From Todiramphus chloris collaris (Eukaryota; Chordata; Aves; Coraciiformes; Alcedinidae): a DNA stretch of 64,000 nt. The notes under the pieces are model-generated. The model had not been told where the DNA came from, did no database searches, and worked only from the letters and a program-made list of their open reading frames with translations. Positions 48,801-61,206 of the stretch are shown here, piece by piece. Each line of letters begins with the position of its first letter. Position 1 is the first letter of the stretch. The stretch is taken from the NCBI GenBank assembly GCA_025345505.1, contig JANVCC010000062.1, positions 15,654,630 through 15,718,629 of the forward strand, read 5' to 3'. The translations under genes were made by a program, and so were the position numbers.

Positions 48801-49689
48801 ATTTAGGGAAGCTGAGAAGAGTCAAGTTTCTGATACTTACATTGTCCGTACATGACAGTCAGTAGGAATGGGTGCTACAGAACCCCCTCGTGTTGAGGAA
48901 ACTGGTTGCAAGGGCCAGTCATTGTGGGTGGTAGACAAAAATCTCAAAGCAGTTAAGCAGTTTTGCGGGAAATGGAAAAAGCTAGAGGAGAAGACAGGAG
49001 CTGCTGCTGCTTCTGTGTTTCCAAAGATTTACAGGGAGCTACATAAAACGTAGGGGTTGCAACCCCTTATGAGGAGGCAAAAGACTGCCTTTTCCCACAA
49101 AGCCTTCCCGCTACAAACAGAAATGCTAGAACTTCATCATTAAAGTGAAAATTTCTTTCCATGTGTCTTGCAAGCCCAACTCAAGTACCGACGGATGTGT
49201 CTTTCACAACCAGTTCACACCACAGGAAATTATTTAATTTTATGAGGTGAATATAAAAACCATGTTGCACAGCTCACCTCCTCTTCTTCTGTCTCTTGCC
49301 CGTTGCCAGGTGTCTCCCTCCTGGGCCAGTCTGACAGGACAGTGGACAGGAATACCTCTGCTTCTTACAGGCTTGGGTGAAGCCACCTTGCTTGGGGTGG
49401 TAGCAAAGTCTCATGATCCTTCCCCTTTACTCAGCGCTGGTGAGGCCATTCCTGGAGAACTGGGGCTCAGCTTTGGTCAGTGGCCATGGGGGCATCTCCT
49501 GTGTCTTCTCACAGAAGACATCTCGTGCAGCACCACCGCTACCAAAACCTTGACACATAAACCCAGTCCAGAAACACAGAATTAAAAAAAAAAGAAATAG
49601 TCAAGAATTTAAAAAAACAGAGACATCAAATCACAATAGAGGGAGATGTTGAAAGAAAATCTAAAAAGCAACAGCCATCAAGACATAGC

Positions 49690-50527
49690 AGGAAAAATTC
49701 ATCAACAGTCTGGACCAGGGGATCGAGGGCACCCTCACTGTGTTTGCAGACAACACCAGGTTGGGTGGGAGTGTTGATCTGCTTGAAGGCTCTGCAGAAG
49801 GATCTGGGCAGGCTGGATCAATGGGTCAAGGCCAGCGCTGTGAGGTTTGACTCTAGGCAATGCTGAATGCTTGGGGAGGAATGGCTGGAAAACTGCCTGG
49901 TAGAAAGGGACCTGGGGGTGCTGGTGGGCACCCAGCTGACATGAGTCAGCAGTGTGCCCAAGTGACCAAGAAAGCCAACACCATCCCGGCCTGTATCAGG
50001 AGTAGTGTGGCCAGCAGGACCAGGGAAGTGGTCGTCCGTCTGTACTCAGCACTGGTGAGGCTGCACCTCGAATGCTGGGTTCAGTTTTGGACGCTCGCCA
50101 CAGGACATTGAGGTGCTGGAGCATGTCCAGAGAAAAGCAAAGAAGCTGGTGAAGGGTCTAGAAAGCAAGTCTTACGAGGAACAGCTGAGGGAACTGGGGT
50201 TCTTTAACCTGGAGAAAGGAGGCTGAGGGGAGACCTTACTGCTCTCTGCAACTACCTGAAAAGGGATTGTAGTGAGGTGCGGGTCAGTCTCTTCTCCCAA
50301 GTAACAGGGGATGGGACAAGAAGGAACAGCCTCAAGTTACACCAGGGGAGGTTTATGTTGGACAACAGAAAAATTTCATCAGGAGCATTGTCAAGCCCTG
50401 GAACAGGCTGCCCAGGGCAGTGCTGAAGTCCCCATCCTTGGAGGTACTTAAAAGACGTGCAGATGTGGCATTCAAGGACATGGCAGTGCTGGGTTAACAG
50501 TCGGACTCGATGACTTGAAAGCTCCTT
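49690..50527 (+). mobile_element. CR1 LINE, 3' portion (end of reverse transcriptase ORF and 3' region)
   Basis: Broken frames read LDQGIEGTLTVFADNTRLGG (RT region), then [20 protein letters not shown] and [17 protein letters not shown], typical of CR1 ORF2. The DNA continues to GGACTCGATGACTTGAAAGC, just short of the CR1 terminus. The ORF is disrupted by stops and frameshifts. It ends about 40 bases before the CpG-rich region. Confidence 0.93.
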
Positions 50528-50539
50528 TCCCATGCAGAC

Positions 50540-51070
50540 GACTCTGTGGAACAAACTCAAACCCACGGCCGGGGCGGCGCAGGGCACGGCGGAGGGGCGA
50601 GGGCAGCCGCAGTGCCGCCTTCCCCGCACCGGGTGGCGGCAGCGGGCGCCGGGCGGCGCTCGGCGGGGGGCGGTCTCGGCGCTGCCGCTCAGCGCTCTCG
50701 ACACCGCGTACGGGGGGCGGGGTTTGTTCCCGAAGCGGGAGGTGTGTGTTTGTTTATTCCCTAAGCGGCCCGCAGCCGCGGTCCCGCATCGCCGTTACCG
50801 GCGGCCTGGCAGCGTGGAGCACAGGCTACGCATCGCGGCACGGGCCCGAGGCCAGCACGGCTGCTCCGTCGCCAAGTGACGGAAAACTCCATCTCCCGAC
50901 ATGCCCCGGCAGCCAACATGGCCGCCCGGAGCTGCGCGTTGCTGGAATCACAGCGGGCTGGGACACGCGGCCCCTCCCGGCCCCCGCCGGCCCATCGTGC
51001 TGCCCGGCTACCGCACTCGGAGCATCCCCGCCTCCCCTCCCGGCCGCGGAGCTCGGCAGCCGCCCCCAGC
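50540..51070 (+). promoter_or_regulatory. CpG island with ZNF143-like and YY1-like motifs; candidate promoter
   Basis: About 500 bases are GC-rich and dense in CpG in an otherwise AT-rich window. At 50,886-50,904 lies ACTCCATCTCCCGACATGC, about 15 of 19 matches to the ZNF143/Staf promoter motif. At 50,913-50,926 CCAACATGGCCGCC resembles the YY1 site found just downstream of transcription starts, pointing to + transcription. The ATG inside it (50,918) has A at -3 and G at +4 and opens about 80 codons (MAARSCALLESQRAGTRG) of unknown identity. The open frames on both strands here are what GC-rich DNA yields by chance, so no gene is called. Confidence 0.6.
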
Positions 51071-51289
51071 CCGGGTACACAGCTACTGCCTGCAAGCAGC
51101 ACTGCTCCAGTACCGCCCTGCGGGATTCCCTCAGAGACCAAACGGGAGCAGGCAGTTTAAGAAGGGCTTTTCCAAGCACTGGCTCCCCTGGCACTGTATA
51201 GCCAGTCCTTACAGGAGCTGCTGGTGGGGGGAAACCACAGCCCTGACGAGGCACAGGACACAACAGCAGAGATCTTGTCCGTCACCTGA

Positions 51290-51708
51290 TGCAGTGAGAA
51301 ACTCAGTAACCGAAGTTACTCAGCAGGCATTCTTTATTTTGCGGCACTGGATGCACAGGGGATCACTCCTCTGAATGTGCATCCCGATGCAAGCTGGGTA
51401 CACAGTTTATATGCAGGACAAACAGACAGATTCATTCTGTTTCCTAGAAAGGGCAGTCGTGCTGATAGGTTCCTGGCATTCATTTACATAGTCCGAGCAT
51501 GCGTAATAAAATCAGGGTCAGGGTCTTTTCTCCCCTCGGGGGTCTTCCATGACCTCTGGTGGACATTTACTTCATCTTCTCCTTCACCTAAAACCTAAAA
51601 TCCTTATTCCTGCTGGTTCTTGTCTGTTCAGCACGCTGAGGTGCCTCGACATGTCTTGTTGTCCTGTTCCTGGAGATAAACACTATCTACAAGGTTATGA
51701 GTGTCACA
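51290..51708 (-). mobile_element. Solo LTR of an avian endogenous retrovirus
   Basis: On the minus strand the element starts TGTGACACTCAT and ends GTTTCTCACTGCA (TG...CA, 419 bases). It carries a TATA box (ATATAAA, 51,406-51,412 on the plus strand) and an AATAAA about 70 bases further on (51,333-51,338). This is the U3-R-U5 order of an LTR. No internal retroviral sequence follows on either side and no clear target duplication was found. Confidence 0.65.
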
Positions 51709-54700
51709 GTCTGTCCCTACTATACAACTACCCATTTGTTGTTGTTGCTTGTTCAAAGATTAGTGAAACTCCACCAGACATCCTGTCTCCTGCCTCCACA
51801 CCCATGGGCTGTAGAGAGTCTCAGCAGGACCTGGCCAGTGCTCGTGTTTTGTGCTCTTTCTCTTCACGGAGTTGGCATTCAGAGTCTTTTCAATAAAAGG
51901 AAAATCTTTCTAATACGAATCAGTTGCAACAGAAATTCCAATGCGACTTATTTAACTGGCATGCAAGTCATGTTACATGATTTATTTCTGTACCAGAATC
52001 CAAGGTTATATTTAACACACCCTTTGGATTCTCGCTGGGAATAAGGAAGGCAGATGAGCGGGAACATGTCACAGTAGAGCTGCTGTTTTCAGAGCTGGTC
52101 CTGATGACAAGCAGCAAGACACAATAGTGATTTTGTCAGTGAGTACTTAGAAAAATACCTTGTTTCCAATGCAGCAGGCAATGACCCTCCTGTGCAGACA
52201 GGGACACAAGGGAGGATAGCTCTGTGGGGAGACGACCTGTTGCCCATGTGATGATTCAGGGAATAACTGTGCAGCCCATCTCTCATCTCATCCTCAACTT
52301 TTACTATTGCCCAAGGTGTGTACGAACAGCAAAGACTCAGATACCCCTTAGTCTGGCCTTTGGGTGGTTATTGCTTTCCTTCCTTGTCAGTCCCCTTTTG
52401 TTTTCATTCTTCTCATAAAATAATTCCCATAAACTGCGATTTTGATGGCAGCACATTTAAAGAGGTGGGCGGTGAGCTGGTGTTGCCCAGAGGTGTGAAG
52501 TGGGTGGCTGTAGCACTGCTTTGCCCTCAGGCTGCAGGTAAACCTGGCAGTCTCATTTTGATGCAGTGCCAATGACTGGACTGGCTTTCAGACTAGCCAG
52601 GGAGCACTTGCAGAATGGGAAGGGAGGCACGTGATGAAAAGCTGACTCGATGTCACCAGAGTCCTGCCCTTGTAATTCTACCCCTGGTTCTACGAAAGGC
52701 TCCAGTTTCTGAGAAGGTGCAAGGAGGTCCCCTACCTGCAGCTTCCTAACCAAACCTACTGTCCTTTAGCACCTGAGAAGAGACATAGTGTGGGAATCAA
52801 AAGGCAACATCTTCACACATCAAGCCTGCAAATAAAACCAAATGAGTGAGTTACCTGGAAATCTCCACAGTAATCTAGTCATTCCACCTGCACAGCATGA
52901 CAGACAGGTTTTCTTGGTGTCAGGCAATTGAATCCTTTATCAAGTTGTAAATCAAAACCGAACCTTACAAATCATCATCATAAAATGTTACCAGAGGTTA
53001 TGTTCCTTTTTTTTTTTTTCCTACAGTTTATTATTGGATCTTTCTGGAATATGCTCTTTTAGATTTGCCAGAGAGCAAGTCAGAGATGGAATTCAGTATA
53101 TGGAGTGAGTCTTAAAATCTTGAAAATAATATTGTGAACATTTGTTGAATCTCATTGGTTGGCTATTATATTCACTTGACTGCATTTCACATTATTATGT
53201 AACGTATGCACAAACATAAAGCTCTCAGATGTGTTACAGCTGCTCACTGCATTTGCTTTCAAAGCGGCTGACATTCTGTCCTGCCAGCTGGATTGTCCTG
53301 TAACCGATACCCACCCCTCCCCGATGTATACATCTTGGGAAAGCACCCAGCAAGGACCTGAGCCATCTGCAACAGGTGTCTCATGTCTTGATTTCTTACT
53401 ATCTAGGCCGAGGGTTGTGAAATTCTCCTTTGCTGCACTACAGAATTACTTAAGTGCATCACCTTGCCCTTTGAGACAAATTAAATTTGCTGCTGATGTC
53501 TGTTGTGTTGTGCTGGGCACGCTGTTTTTTGGGGTTTTTTTTCATTCCAGCCTTATGACATCAAAGCATCCACTGTCTGCTTTACATGACATTCTACTTT
53601 GCAGGAGTCCTGTTCATTTCCATCTCCTTTATGTTTGGTCAGATGTTTTAGAAATCTGCAGCTGCACAAAATGACTCCCCTGGAAGGTGAATACAGAACG
53701 TGCCAAACAGCTCACAAGGGTCTCCAGCAGCAGAGATCCAAGGCGTGTGGAGTTAGGACCAGTGAGAACCCACAAGGGAGCACTTATGTTTACCCAGGTT
53801 TTCCCAGCCAATCAAATAACCTGGGACTACATCTGGGCCAGGCTTGTCCATATTGAGAAGATGATATGTGACTGACTGAATCAGGATGTGCTTACCTCCT
53901 TGAAATGAGCGTGCCCTTAGTTAAATGCAAAAACCAGGGAAGCTCTGCCACCTCTTGTCACAGTAGAGCAAATAATTAAGGAGACATTCTTCATTTTTGT
54001 TTTCATCAATACTTACCATTGTATGTGCAACTCGTTTCAAAACTGAATTACCTTCCACTTGGTCTTGAAAATATTCAGATAATATCCCTAAATATCATCC
54101 TAGATAGGTAAACCTGCTCAGGTGAACAGATGCAAGCAGAGTAAGCACAGCACGACATTTAACAGCATAACCCTGGCAACTCCACTCCTTGAACAAAGCT
54201 AAACATGTGATTACCTCTTTACTCGCCATGTATTTTGTTGCCCAGAAAAACTAAAGGGGCCTTTTCCTTCAAATGCTGACAATATCATTCATTTCTTTGT
54301 GCTGAAGAGATGAGGTGAAAAGGCAGGATTAATTTACTGCTGAGGTAAGGGGACAGAGTCCTGTTGGTTTCGGCTGAGCTGCGTGCTCTCTGGCATCAGT
54401 GAGGGATTTGAATTGAACCTGAGGCTGAAGATGCCTTTTTGAAGATGAAACTTATCTGAAAATGATTAAATGTTTCTGTAGAAAAGTAACTAACCGTGTG
54501 GGGCTTGATGACTTGGCCTAGCCATCAGCAAACACTTCCAGCTTCAAAACATCTTCAGGAATTAATTTGCCTGTGTTACTTACTACCACAATTACTGTAA
54601 CACTTTGAGGACTTGGAAGACCATTGTCTTCAGCACTGCACAGAAGGCCACTTGGAATAAATCCCATGCTAATGCTCATTCACCATCATCTGTCCAGATG

Positions 54701-57700
54701 AGAGCAGTTCCTTTTAGTCACATTTTATCCTGTGCCCCACAGGCTTGGGGAATCTGGCTGAGAGCGCTTTAATACTTCACACCTCTGATACCCTAGGAAA
54801 TGAGCTCATTATTGCAACCGAACTGGCAAAATAACCAGCTTATGCATCTTACCTTAATGAGTAAAAAGCTCAATTCCCCATAAACATTCTCTCAGCAGTA
54901 GACGCAGTTCTGGTTGTTCTCAGCATCTGTACTCCATGTGCATCCAGCTGTTTGTCCCTACCATCCACCCTGTCCCTCGTATTGCAGCCATTACCTAAAT
55001 ACGACAGAAGGTGTCAGCAGCAGACAGTCTGCAAGTGCAGGATCACCACAGCTCCACCGTGCCCCAGATTCCCAGTAACTGTAACGGGCCCATGCAAAAG
55101 GCAGATGGCAAAGCAGGCGAAGATCACCTGCTGGACTCTGCGTTGCTTACACGGGGTATTTCGCCGGGCCGCTCTCATTCCAACACCAAACAATGACTGC
55201 AGGCTGCTGAAGCTTTTGTTCAATGCTGAGCAAAATCTTGAACGCACCCATGTTCCTGTGGGCTCCGTGCAGTCCACACTAAGTCAGCATGAGGATTCTC
55301 AGAAGCTTCTTTGTGCTTCGGGTCAGACCCTATAAGCTGACAGGCTCACCTGCAAACACAAGATTTCACGAAATCACCTGTATGACAGAACAATGTTCAG
55401 GAGTTGGTTTTGCATGCAGGCCCTGTGCTTTGTAATTTTTTTACAAAAATGTATCTTAACTTGAATATTGCCTCAGGTTTTGTCTTGCAGAAGAGGCACA
55501 GGTTCATAATGCTGAATGCCTATTACCCTATTCTTCCTTTTTGCTCTTAGGATGAAGCAATAACCCTTTCCATGGTAGCAGGTGGTGGTTGTAGTAACAA
55601 CAACTAAGCAAAGACAGGTAGTACAGCATCAACAGAAAACAAAAACTGAGCTGTTGAGTACACTGCTGCCACAGACTGGGTCACACACGTGCTGACTTCT
55701 GCATGATTTCTACCTTCAGAAATTTATGCTGATTTCTTCCTTCAAAAAGGCGAATACGAAGTAGTGACCGCTGTTATAAAGCACTCTCTTTTTCTGTGAA
55801 CGTTCTAGAAAAGCCTTTCTCTTGACAACTGCAGAAAGAAAATCACAGCCAAGCAAGAAGGTAGTTTGTTAGCTTACCTACAGAAGCACAAGCAGCAGAA
55901 TACTCTTGAGGGATGTTTGTCAGGGATTACCTCACATTACCGCCCTATTTTCCAAGTCACCTGAAAAAGGCCACCACAGCCCAGCTCTGAAGGTCAGTGG
56001 ACATGAGCTAGGTCAGACCAACGAAGAAGTGCCTGTCAGAGCGCAAGCACTGCCAGTCCCTCTTCTTCCCTCTCGAATGCCTGCTCCAATTTTAGCTCAG
56101 GCACAGAAGCCAGAGAAGCTGCCTGTCTCACAGTGCAACATCCTGATTACTTCATTTAGGAGTCTCTGGGTACGACTTGTCATTTCCCAGTGCATGTAGA
56201 AACCCAGACCTCCTGGGTGCCAGGGTAAAGAGAAAGACCTCACCATCCTCAGCAGTGTACGTGCTGAGGGCACGGTGGGCAGCTCAGATGTGCTACGATC
56301 GGTCTGCCTCTGTGCCTTTGAATGGCTTTGGAGAGAAGCCTCACAGAGGTTTTGCAGCAACCAAGTCCCAAGATAACAAGAGCACCAAGTGACAAGGCAT
56401 CGTGAGAAAATGACCATTACTCGTCCTTACTCTGTGGCAGTAGGAACAAGCTCTGACCTTCCAGCCAGAAACAGAGAGAAGTCTTCCCCCAGAGGCCCCA
56501 GGCATCCGATCAGGCTCTCCCAGGGCTGATGACAAACCCCAGGTAAAGGCCCTCTGTTAGGATCACTGTTAAACACACTTCCTCTGAGCAGCGTTTGTTT
56601 TAAGGTTCTCAGGTGGGTTCTGATAAAGCTGCCTTAGATCCCAGACATCCCTAGCAAACAGGGAAGGCAATCCAAATGAGAATAAATAAATAATTGTAAA
56701 GCTTTGGAGGACGGCAGAAGTGCTGCTTTGTATTAATGACACTGCCTGGATTCTCCACCATTTACCCTGCTAATGGCTTTATGTTCCCGTTGATCATAGA
56801 GACTGAATGTAGGATGGAAAGATAAATTATCTGTTGCCCCAGTCACAGAGAGAAAAGATGAAAAAGAAGGAATATGAGCTGTGCTCTGTCAAGAGCTGTG
56901 CTCGATAACTCTTTAAAAGGGAAGCAGAAGTCACTAGCATTTTCTTGGGGTGGGGGGTAGAGGGGTAGATGACTGAGAAATAACCCCCCCCATTCCTCAC
57001 GGCTGCTGGATGGGACAGCAGCCAGCAGTGAGCAGGGCCAGCCTGTCCTCCCATCAGGCTCACACCAAGAGGTGTGTCCACGGCTGGAAAAGAGCCTAGC
57101 AGGCAGAGAGCTTCCCTCTGTGCTCCAGGGGTGTTGGACAGCAGGGAACTGTGCGTGACCTGGCAGTGATTGAACCGAGTGTCTTTAATATTCCAAAGCT
57201 GATCCCAACCCAGCGTGACATGCGTTGATCTCTAAAGAAGAGCAGTTGCTAAGGAAACCACTTAAAAGGCTGCTTTAAAATATTTGCTACATATTCAAAA
57301 GCCAGAATAATTTTCTGCCGTCAAATTGCCACTGCTCTTCAAAGGTCATTAGGAGTATTCTTTAACCATTAAGATATAAAAATGCTTGTGGTGCCTCTCA
57401 GCAGACAGGTGACTGAATTCTGATCTGGGATACTATCTTTGTAACACTCAAGTCACATCACTGAAACAAACTCAGCTGTGCTACTGTGTGGCCATTCCAG
57501 AGATCAGATGTTACAACTCCATATTTCTAATACAAAGTTACTGTGTCTGACATCATAATGTTTTGAAGTATTAAAGCTTCTGACCTAGCATACTTCACCG
57601 TGGTTCAAGTTCAAGGGCAAATTCAATTTGCACAGCTATAACACAGTACCAATGAATGCCAAAGGCACTAGGTGAAGGGCTAGGAACATGCTGTTCGCAC

Positions 57701-58983
57701 TTTTCCCTGCATTTAAGAGGACAGTTATTCACTAGGGGCGCACAAAGCGAATGAGAACTGGTTTAGAGCCAGCAGTCTGAGCTTGGGGGCTCCTGTGAAT
57801 CTGCTCAAGTTGCATCACAACCATCCTGTCTCGGAATGCTTTCTGTTTCTGTCTCAAACGCAGCAGAAACCTGTTGGGTGAGACAACCAGAGGAAACAAA
57901 ACTACCATATCCTAAAGTCTAAACACAAAAAGGATGTCACATCACCTGGAAAAGCACAGAGCGTGAGTTTGAGAATTAGGCACTGCTTGTCAAAATATGC
58001 CAAAAATAATACAGTTTCACTTTTCTAGTTCTTATTTCTAGTCAGAACACTTCTTACCTTTCTTAGTCATGTTTTGATGTTAACACTGCGATTATTTATG
58101 CAAGGGCTATACCTGGCTGAAGTGTCAAAAAGCACACGGAAGAATTGCAGCTGCCTTGTGCTGACTTACAAGGCCGGGCAGGACAGAGCCTTGGCACACT
58201 GGTGATCAACCTCCCCCTGCCCCCTGGAGTTTGGTTTGTTTTTCAGTCACATGAGACAGCAAATTAAGGCTTTGGAATCTGAAGGTGGAAGCACGCAGGA
58301 AAGGATGAGTGAAAAAGGGAAGAGGGGTAGCAGGAGAGAAATAATCACAGGACAAAATATTGCCAAATTGTGAAGGAAAAGGAGAACAAAGTAAAGCGCA
58401 GTGGGCGGTGAGGGAGGAAGAGATGAGGAACATGACAGAGAAGAAAAACCAGAGGCAGTAAGGAAGAAAAGAGAAAGATAACCTTGCAGGAGCAGAAGTT
58501 CTTTGGAGTCTAGAAAACTTAACTCATCCTTCAGGGGAAAAAATTACAAAGGGAAAGACCGAATTAACTGTTTGTAATCAGAAACAAATTTTGTGCAGTA
58601 CAAATTCCCACTCTTCCTATTCTGGGGTACATGTTCTGGGTCCCCATGGTCAGGCTCTGGGGAGCACCCTGTTTTCCTCCAGATACTGGGGCAGCTGATG
58701 GGGCAAGGAGCTGAAGTAGCACAAGAGATATGCACACAATCCCTGCCCAGCGCACTGCTGCCGAGCAGGGATGGGGAGGCTGGTGGCCAGGGAACCGGTC
58801 TCTTCCCCGCTTGTAGGGTGAAACAGAGGTGTGGGGTCAGGTCTGGGACACTGTGTTCTCCTGGAGCTGTTACAAACTGTGCACAGTACAGTGGGAGCAG
58901 GGAAGGGAAGGGAAGGGAAGGGAGAAGCCTCAAGTTGAGAAGATGCCAACCATGCCTCCCTCATTAAACAAGAATTATGTTAG
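51709..58983. other. Intergenic stretch
   Basis: No gene was recognised. Contents are a T run near 53,009, scattered open frames under 150 codons without family motifs, an X-box-like site at 57,245 and a (GGGAA)4 run at 58,903-58,921. DCLK2 exons were looked for on the minus strand and not recognised. Confidence 0.55.
57245..57258. promoter_or_regulatory. RFX-type X-box-like site
   Basis: GTTGCTAAGGAAAC fits RYYNYY-N2-RRNRAC, the X-box consensus bound by RFX factors. It lies in a repeat-free stretch (57,160-57,400). There is no nearby promoter, so function is uncertain. Confidence 0.25.
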
Positions 58984-59421
58984 TGTGCTGGGTTCCAGTT
59001 AATTACCACCAGCAGCTGCTGGCCCGAGTAACTGGGAGGGGTCCCAGGCGGGATAAACAGCGGAGCCAGCCACTGGGAGAGTCAATCCTGACCTCCTGCC
59101 CTATATAAGGGGAGGGCTGGAGCAGGGCAGGGGCCCTTGGCTTCCCCTTGCTGCAGTGTGTGGCTTTAGCTCCCAGCTGGGGACTGGGCAAGTGCTGTCT
59201 CATGCGCAGGGAGAGCCCCTCGCTGACTTTCTCATTTCGTTAGTACTGTTGTTTTCTTCTCTTTTGTGGTGTTTGATTAAACTTTCCTTACCTCAACCCC
59301 TGGGGTCTCACCTTTTTTCTTCCTCCTGATTTTCCTTCCCATCTCACAGGAGGGGGGTTGGAAAACAGTGGGTGAGTGGCTGTGGGTGCATAGCTGCCAG
59401 CAGAGGCTAAACCACGGCCCA
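58984..59421 (+). mobile_element. Solo LTR of a bird endogenous retrovirus (ERVL-like)
   Basis: The element runs from TGTGCTGGGTTCCAG to GGCTAAACCACGGCCCA. It has CTATATAAGG (TATA) at 59,101, ATTAAA at 59,276 and then CTTACCTCAACCCC..GGTCTCAC. The terminal part matches the widespread avian LTR ending in a Pro-rich-looking CTCAACCC..TAAACCACG pattern. No internal retroviral genes are adjacent and no convincing target duplication was seen. It lies 0.9 kb upstream of the tectorin-like exons in the same orientation. Confidence 0.8.
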
Positions 59422-60308
59422 CGAGACATTTACTTATTTGTAGCTGTTGGATGTTACTGGGGCGTTTGGTTTACTGCAGTGTCGTGCCGGGGGCATGGCT
59501 CATGTTGTAGCAGGCTGTGTAATGTGTGGAGTATTCTGACAAGGTTAGGCTGGTGGGAATAAGAGTGTCAAGGTGGGAGTATAACCTTCAGGATGTCCAA
59601 GAGATCAAGTTTGAAACGAAGACAACTTCAGCAGCTCGAGTGGGAGCCCAGCCCCGACAGTTCATGAATGTCTTGTGACCGTCTCCTTGTTGAACTGTTA
59701 CTTTTATGATAGGTGCAAAAGGAACTGAGAAGAACCCCTGTGTCTGCCTGTATCATTGCTAAAAGGAGCACGGTTCAGTGCTGCTATTAATCAGCTTTTG
59801 TGGTAAACATAACCAGCTGTAGAAGCTGCTTGCAGTTGTAATAAAGTGTTTCTCCTGCACATGAACTGGGGAGTCCATGCCATGATTCACCACAGTAACG
59901 TGTGGGTGAAACTGTTCTGTGTAAGGTGTCTCTGCCAAGCTCTGCACCCAAAAGAGCCAATCCTGGGGTGCTGTCATGTGGGGATCCCAGCAGGTGGGTT
60001 GGTGGCCGGCAGGGCACAAGAAGGAGGGCAAGGAGGTATTTGGCACAAGGCTGTTTGTTGTGCATGTGTGAGAGGCCAGGGAGGCTGCGGTGGCAGCGAG
60101 AACATGCAGCTGCCTCGTGTGTGTGGGTAGCAGAGATGCTGCCAGGGAGGTGCAGCTGCCAGCATTGTCTTGGTGCCTTTTCTTCTGTCCTCACTGCCAG
60201 CTCTCGCTGGCTGTGCAGCAGAGGGGTACAAACCCCCTGGTCTGAGAATCCACAGAGTAGGGCAGGGGGTTCCTGGACCTACAGATTCGTGACGTGTCCC
60301 CCCTTCAG
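59422..60308. other. Stretch between LTR and first recognised tectorin-like exon
   Basis: The sequence is GC-richer than the LRBA introns. It has overlapping open frames on both strands but no VWD, TIL or signal-peptide-like segment I can recognise. It may be an intron of the tectorin-like gene. Confidence 0.5.
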
Positions 60309-60616
60309 CCCAAGCAGCTCTTCTGGAATGGGGACTGTACCCATCAGTGCCACTGCTTCTGGTGCAACCTCATCCAGCACAACCCGCGGCACTCTGAGTC
60401 GGACGAGGAGCACACCACGAGCTCCTTCTGCCTGGGGCCTTCTTCCACTTCCCCACCAACTGTGCCTTTGCCCTCCCCACCATCTGCCAGAATCTGCCTG
60501 ACTTCTTCCAGCTCATCCTCAACTTCGAGTGGTCCTTGACCAACCTCACCATCTCCCCTGCATACTTCTACACCAATGAGGAGCAGACTCTCATCAGCAA
60601 CAGGAGAGTGGTCAAG
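60309..60616 (+). pseudogene. Tectorin-like exon 1 seen (TIL end, start of VWD)
   Basis: The acceptor is CCCCCCTTCAG and the donor GTAAGG. The first frame reads [16 protein letters not shown] to SSFCLG. After the G run at 60,434-60,437 the sense continues one base earlier as [18 protein letters not shown] through ISNRRVVK. One extra G there would restore continuity. Confidence 0.75.
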
Positions 60617-61206
60617 GTAAGGTCTTGTCGGGGGTATCCAGCCCCTCCAGGCAGCCCTGGAAGTCTTGATTGGTGGCCTTTTGTCCCAGTGGAGGCAGGT
60701 CTATGAGGGAAGGACGTGGCCATAATCTATTGGGTTTTTCAGAAAGGTGCCAGCTGGGACAAAAGAGCTGGCAGAAGATGAGACTGTCTGCAGCCCGAGA
60801 GTTGGCAGCTGCCTCCTGGCCCACCTCTCGCTGGTGTGGGTGAAGCTGTCCTTTAGAGTGCAGTGGTACTCGGCCTGGCTGTCGCTGCTGTGTCGCTCGG
60901 TCTCTGAAGGGCACACTCTGTGGCCTTTCCTGGCCAGCCATGAGCCTCAGGCTACAGTCTCTGCACGTCAGTGGGGTTCCCTTTGTGGGGCAGCCTTGTG
61001 CAAGCATTTAAGGGAGGAGCTGTGCTCAGAGTGATCCGTGGGTCTGGAAGGAGGAGAAGGCAGATGTGCCAGCCCCTGCTAAAGGCAAGGTGGTTTGCTT
61101 TCACAGCTGGGGTAGCGGGAGGCAGTTGTAGAGCCATTTGTGGGCAGCTCACACCCGCATACGGGGGATGGGAGGGACGTCAGCCTCGTGTCGTCTTCTG
61201 CGCCAG

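Larger units (their letters stand above)
45271..49689. other. Intergenic stretch downstream of LRBA
   Basis: The stretch holds the 36-bp minisatellite and the AT-rich tract listed separately. A GC-richer patch near 46,000-46,310 is open in several frames and ends at a TTTGGTGAGTAGG donor-like site, but matches no protein I know. No convincing gene. Confidence 0.6.

Noticed and set aside
50515-51201. 228-codon + frame and several long frames on both strands
   Set aside because: They lie in the CpG island, where stop codons are rare by composition. All frames are open together and no motif is recognisable.
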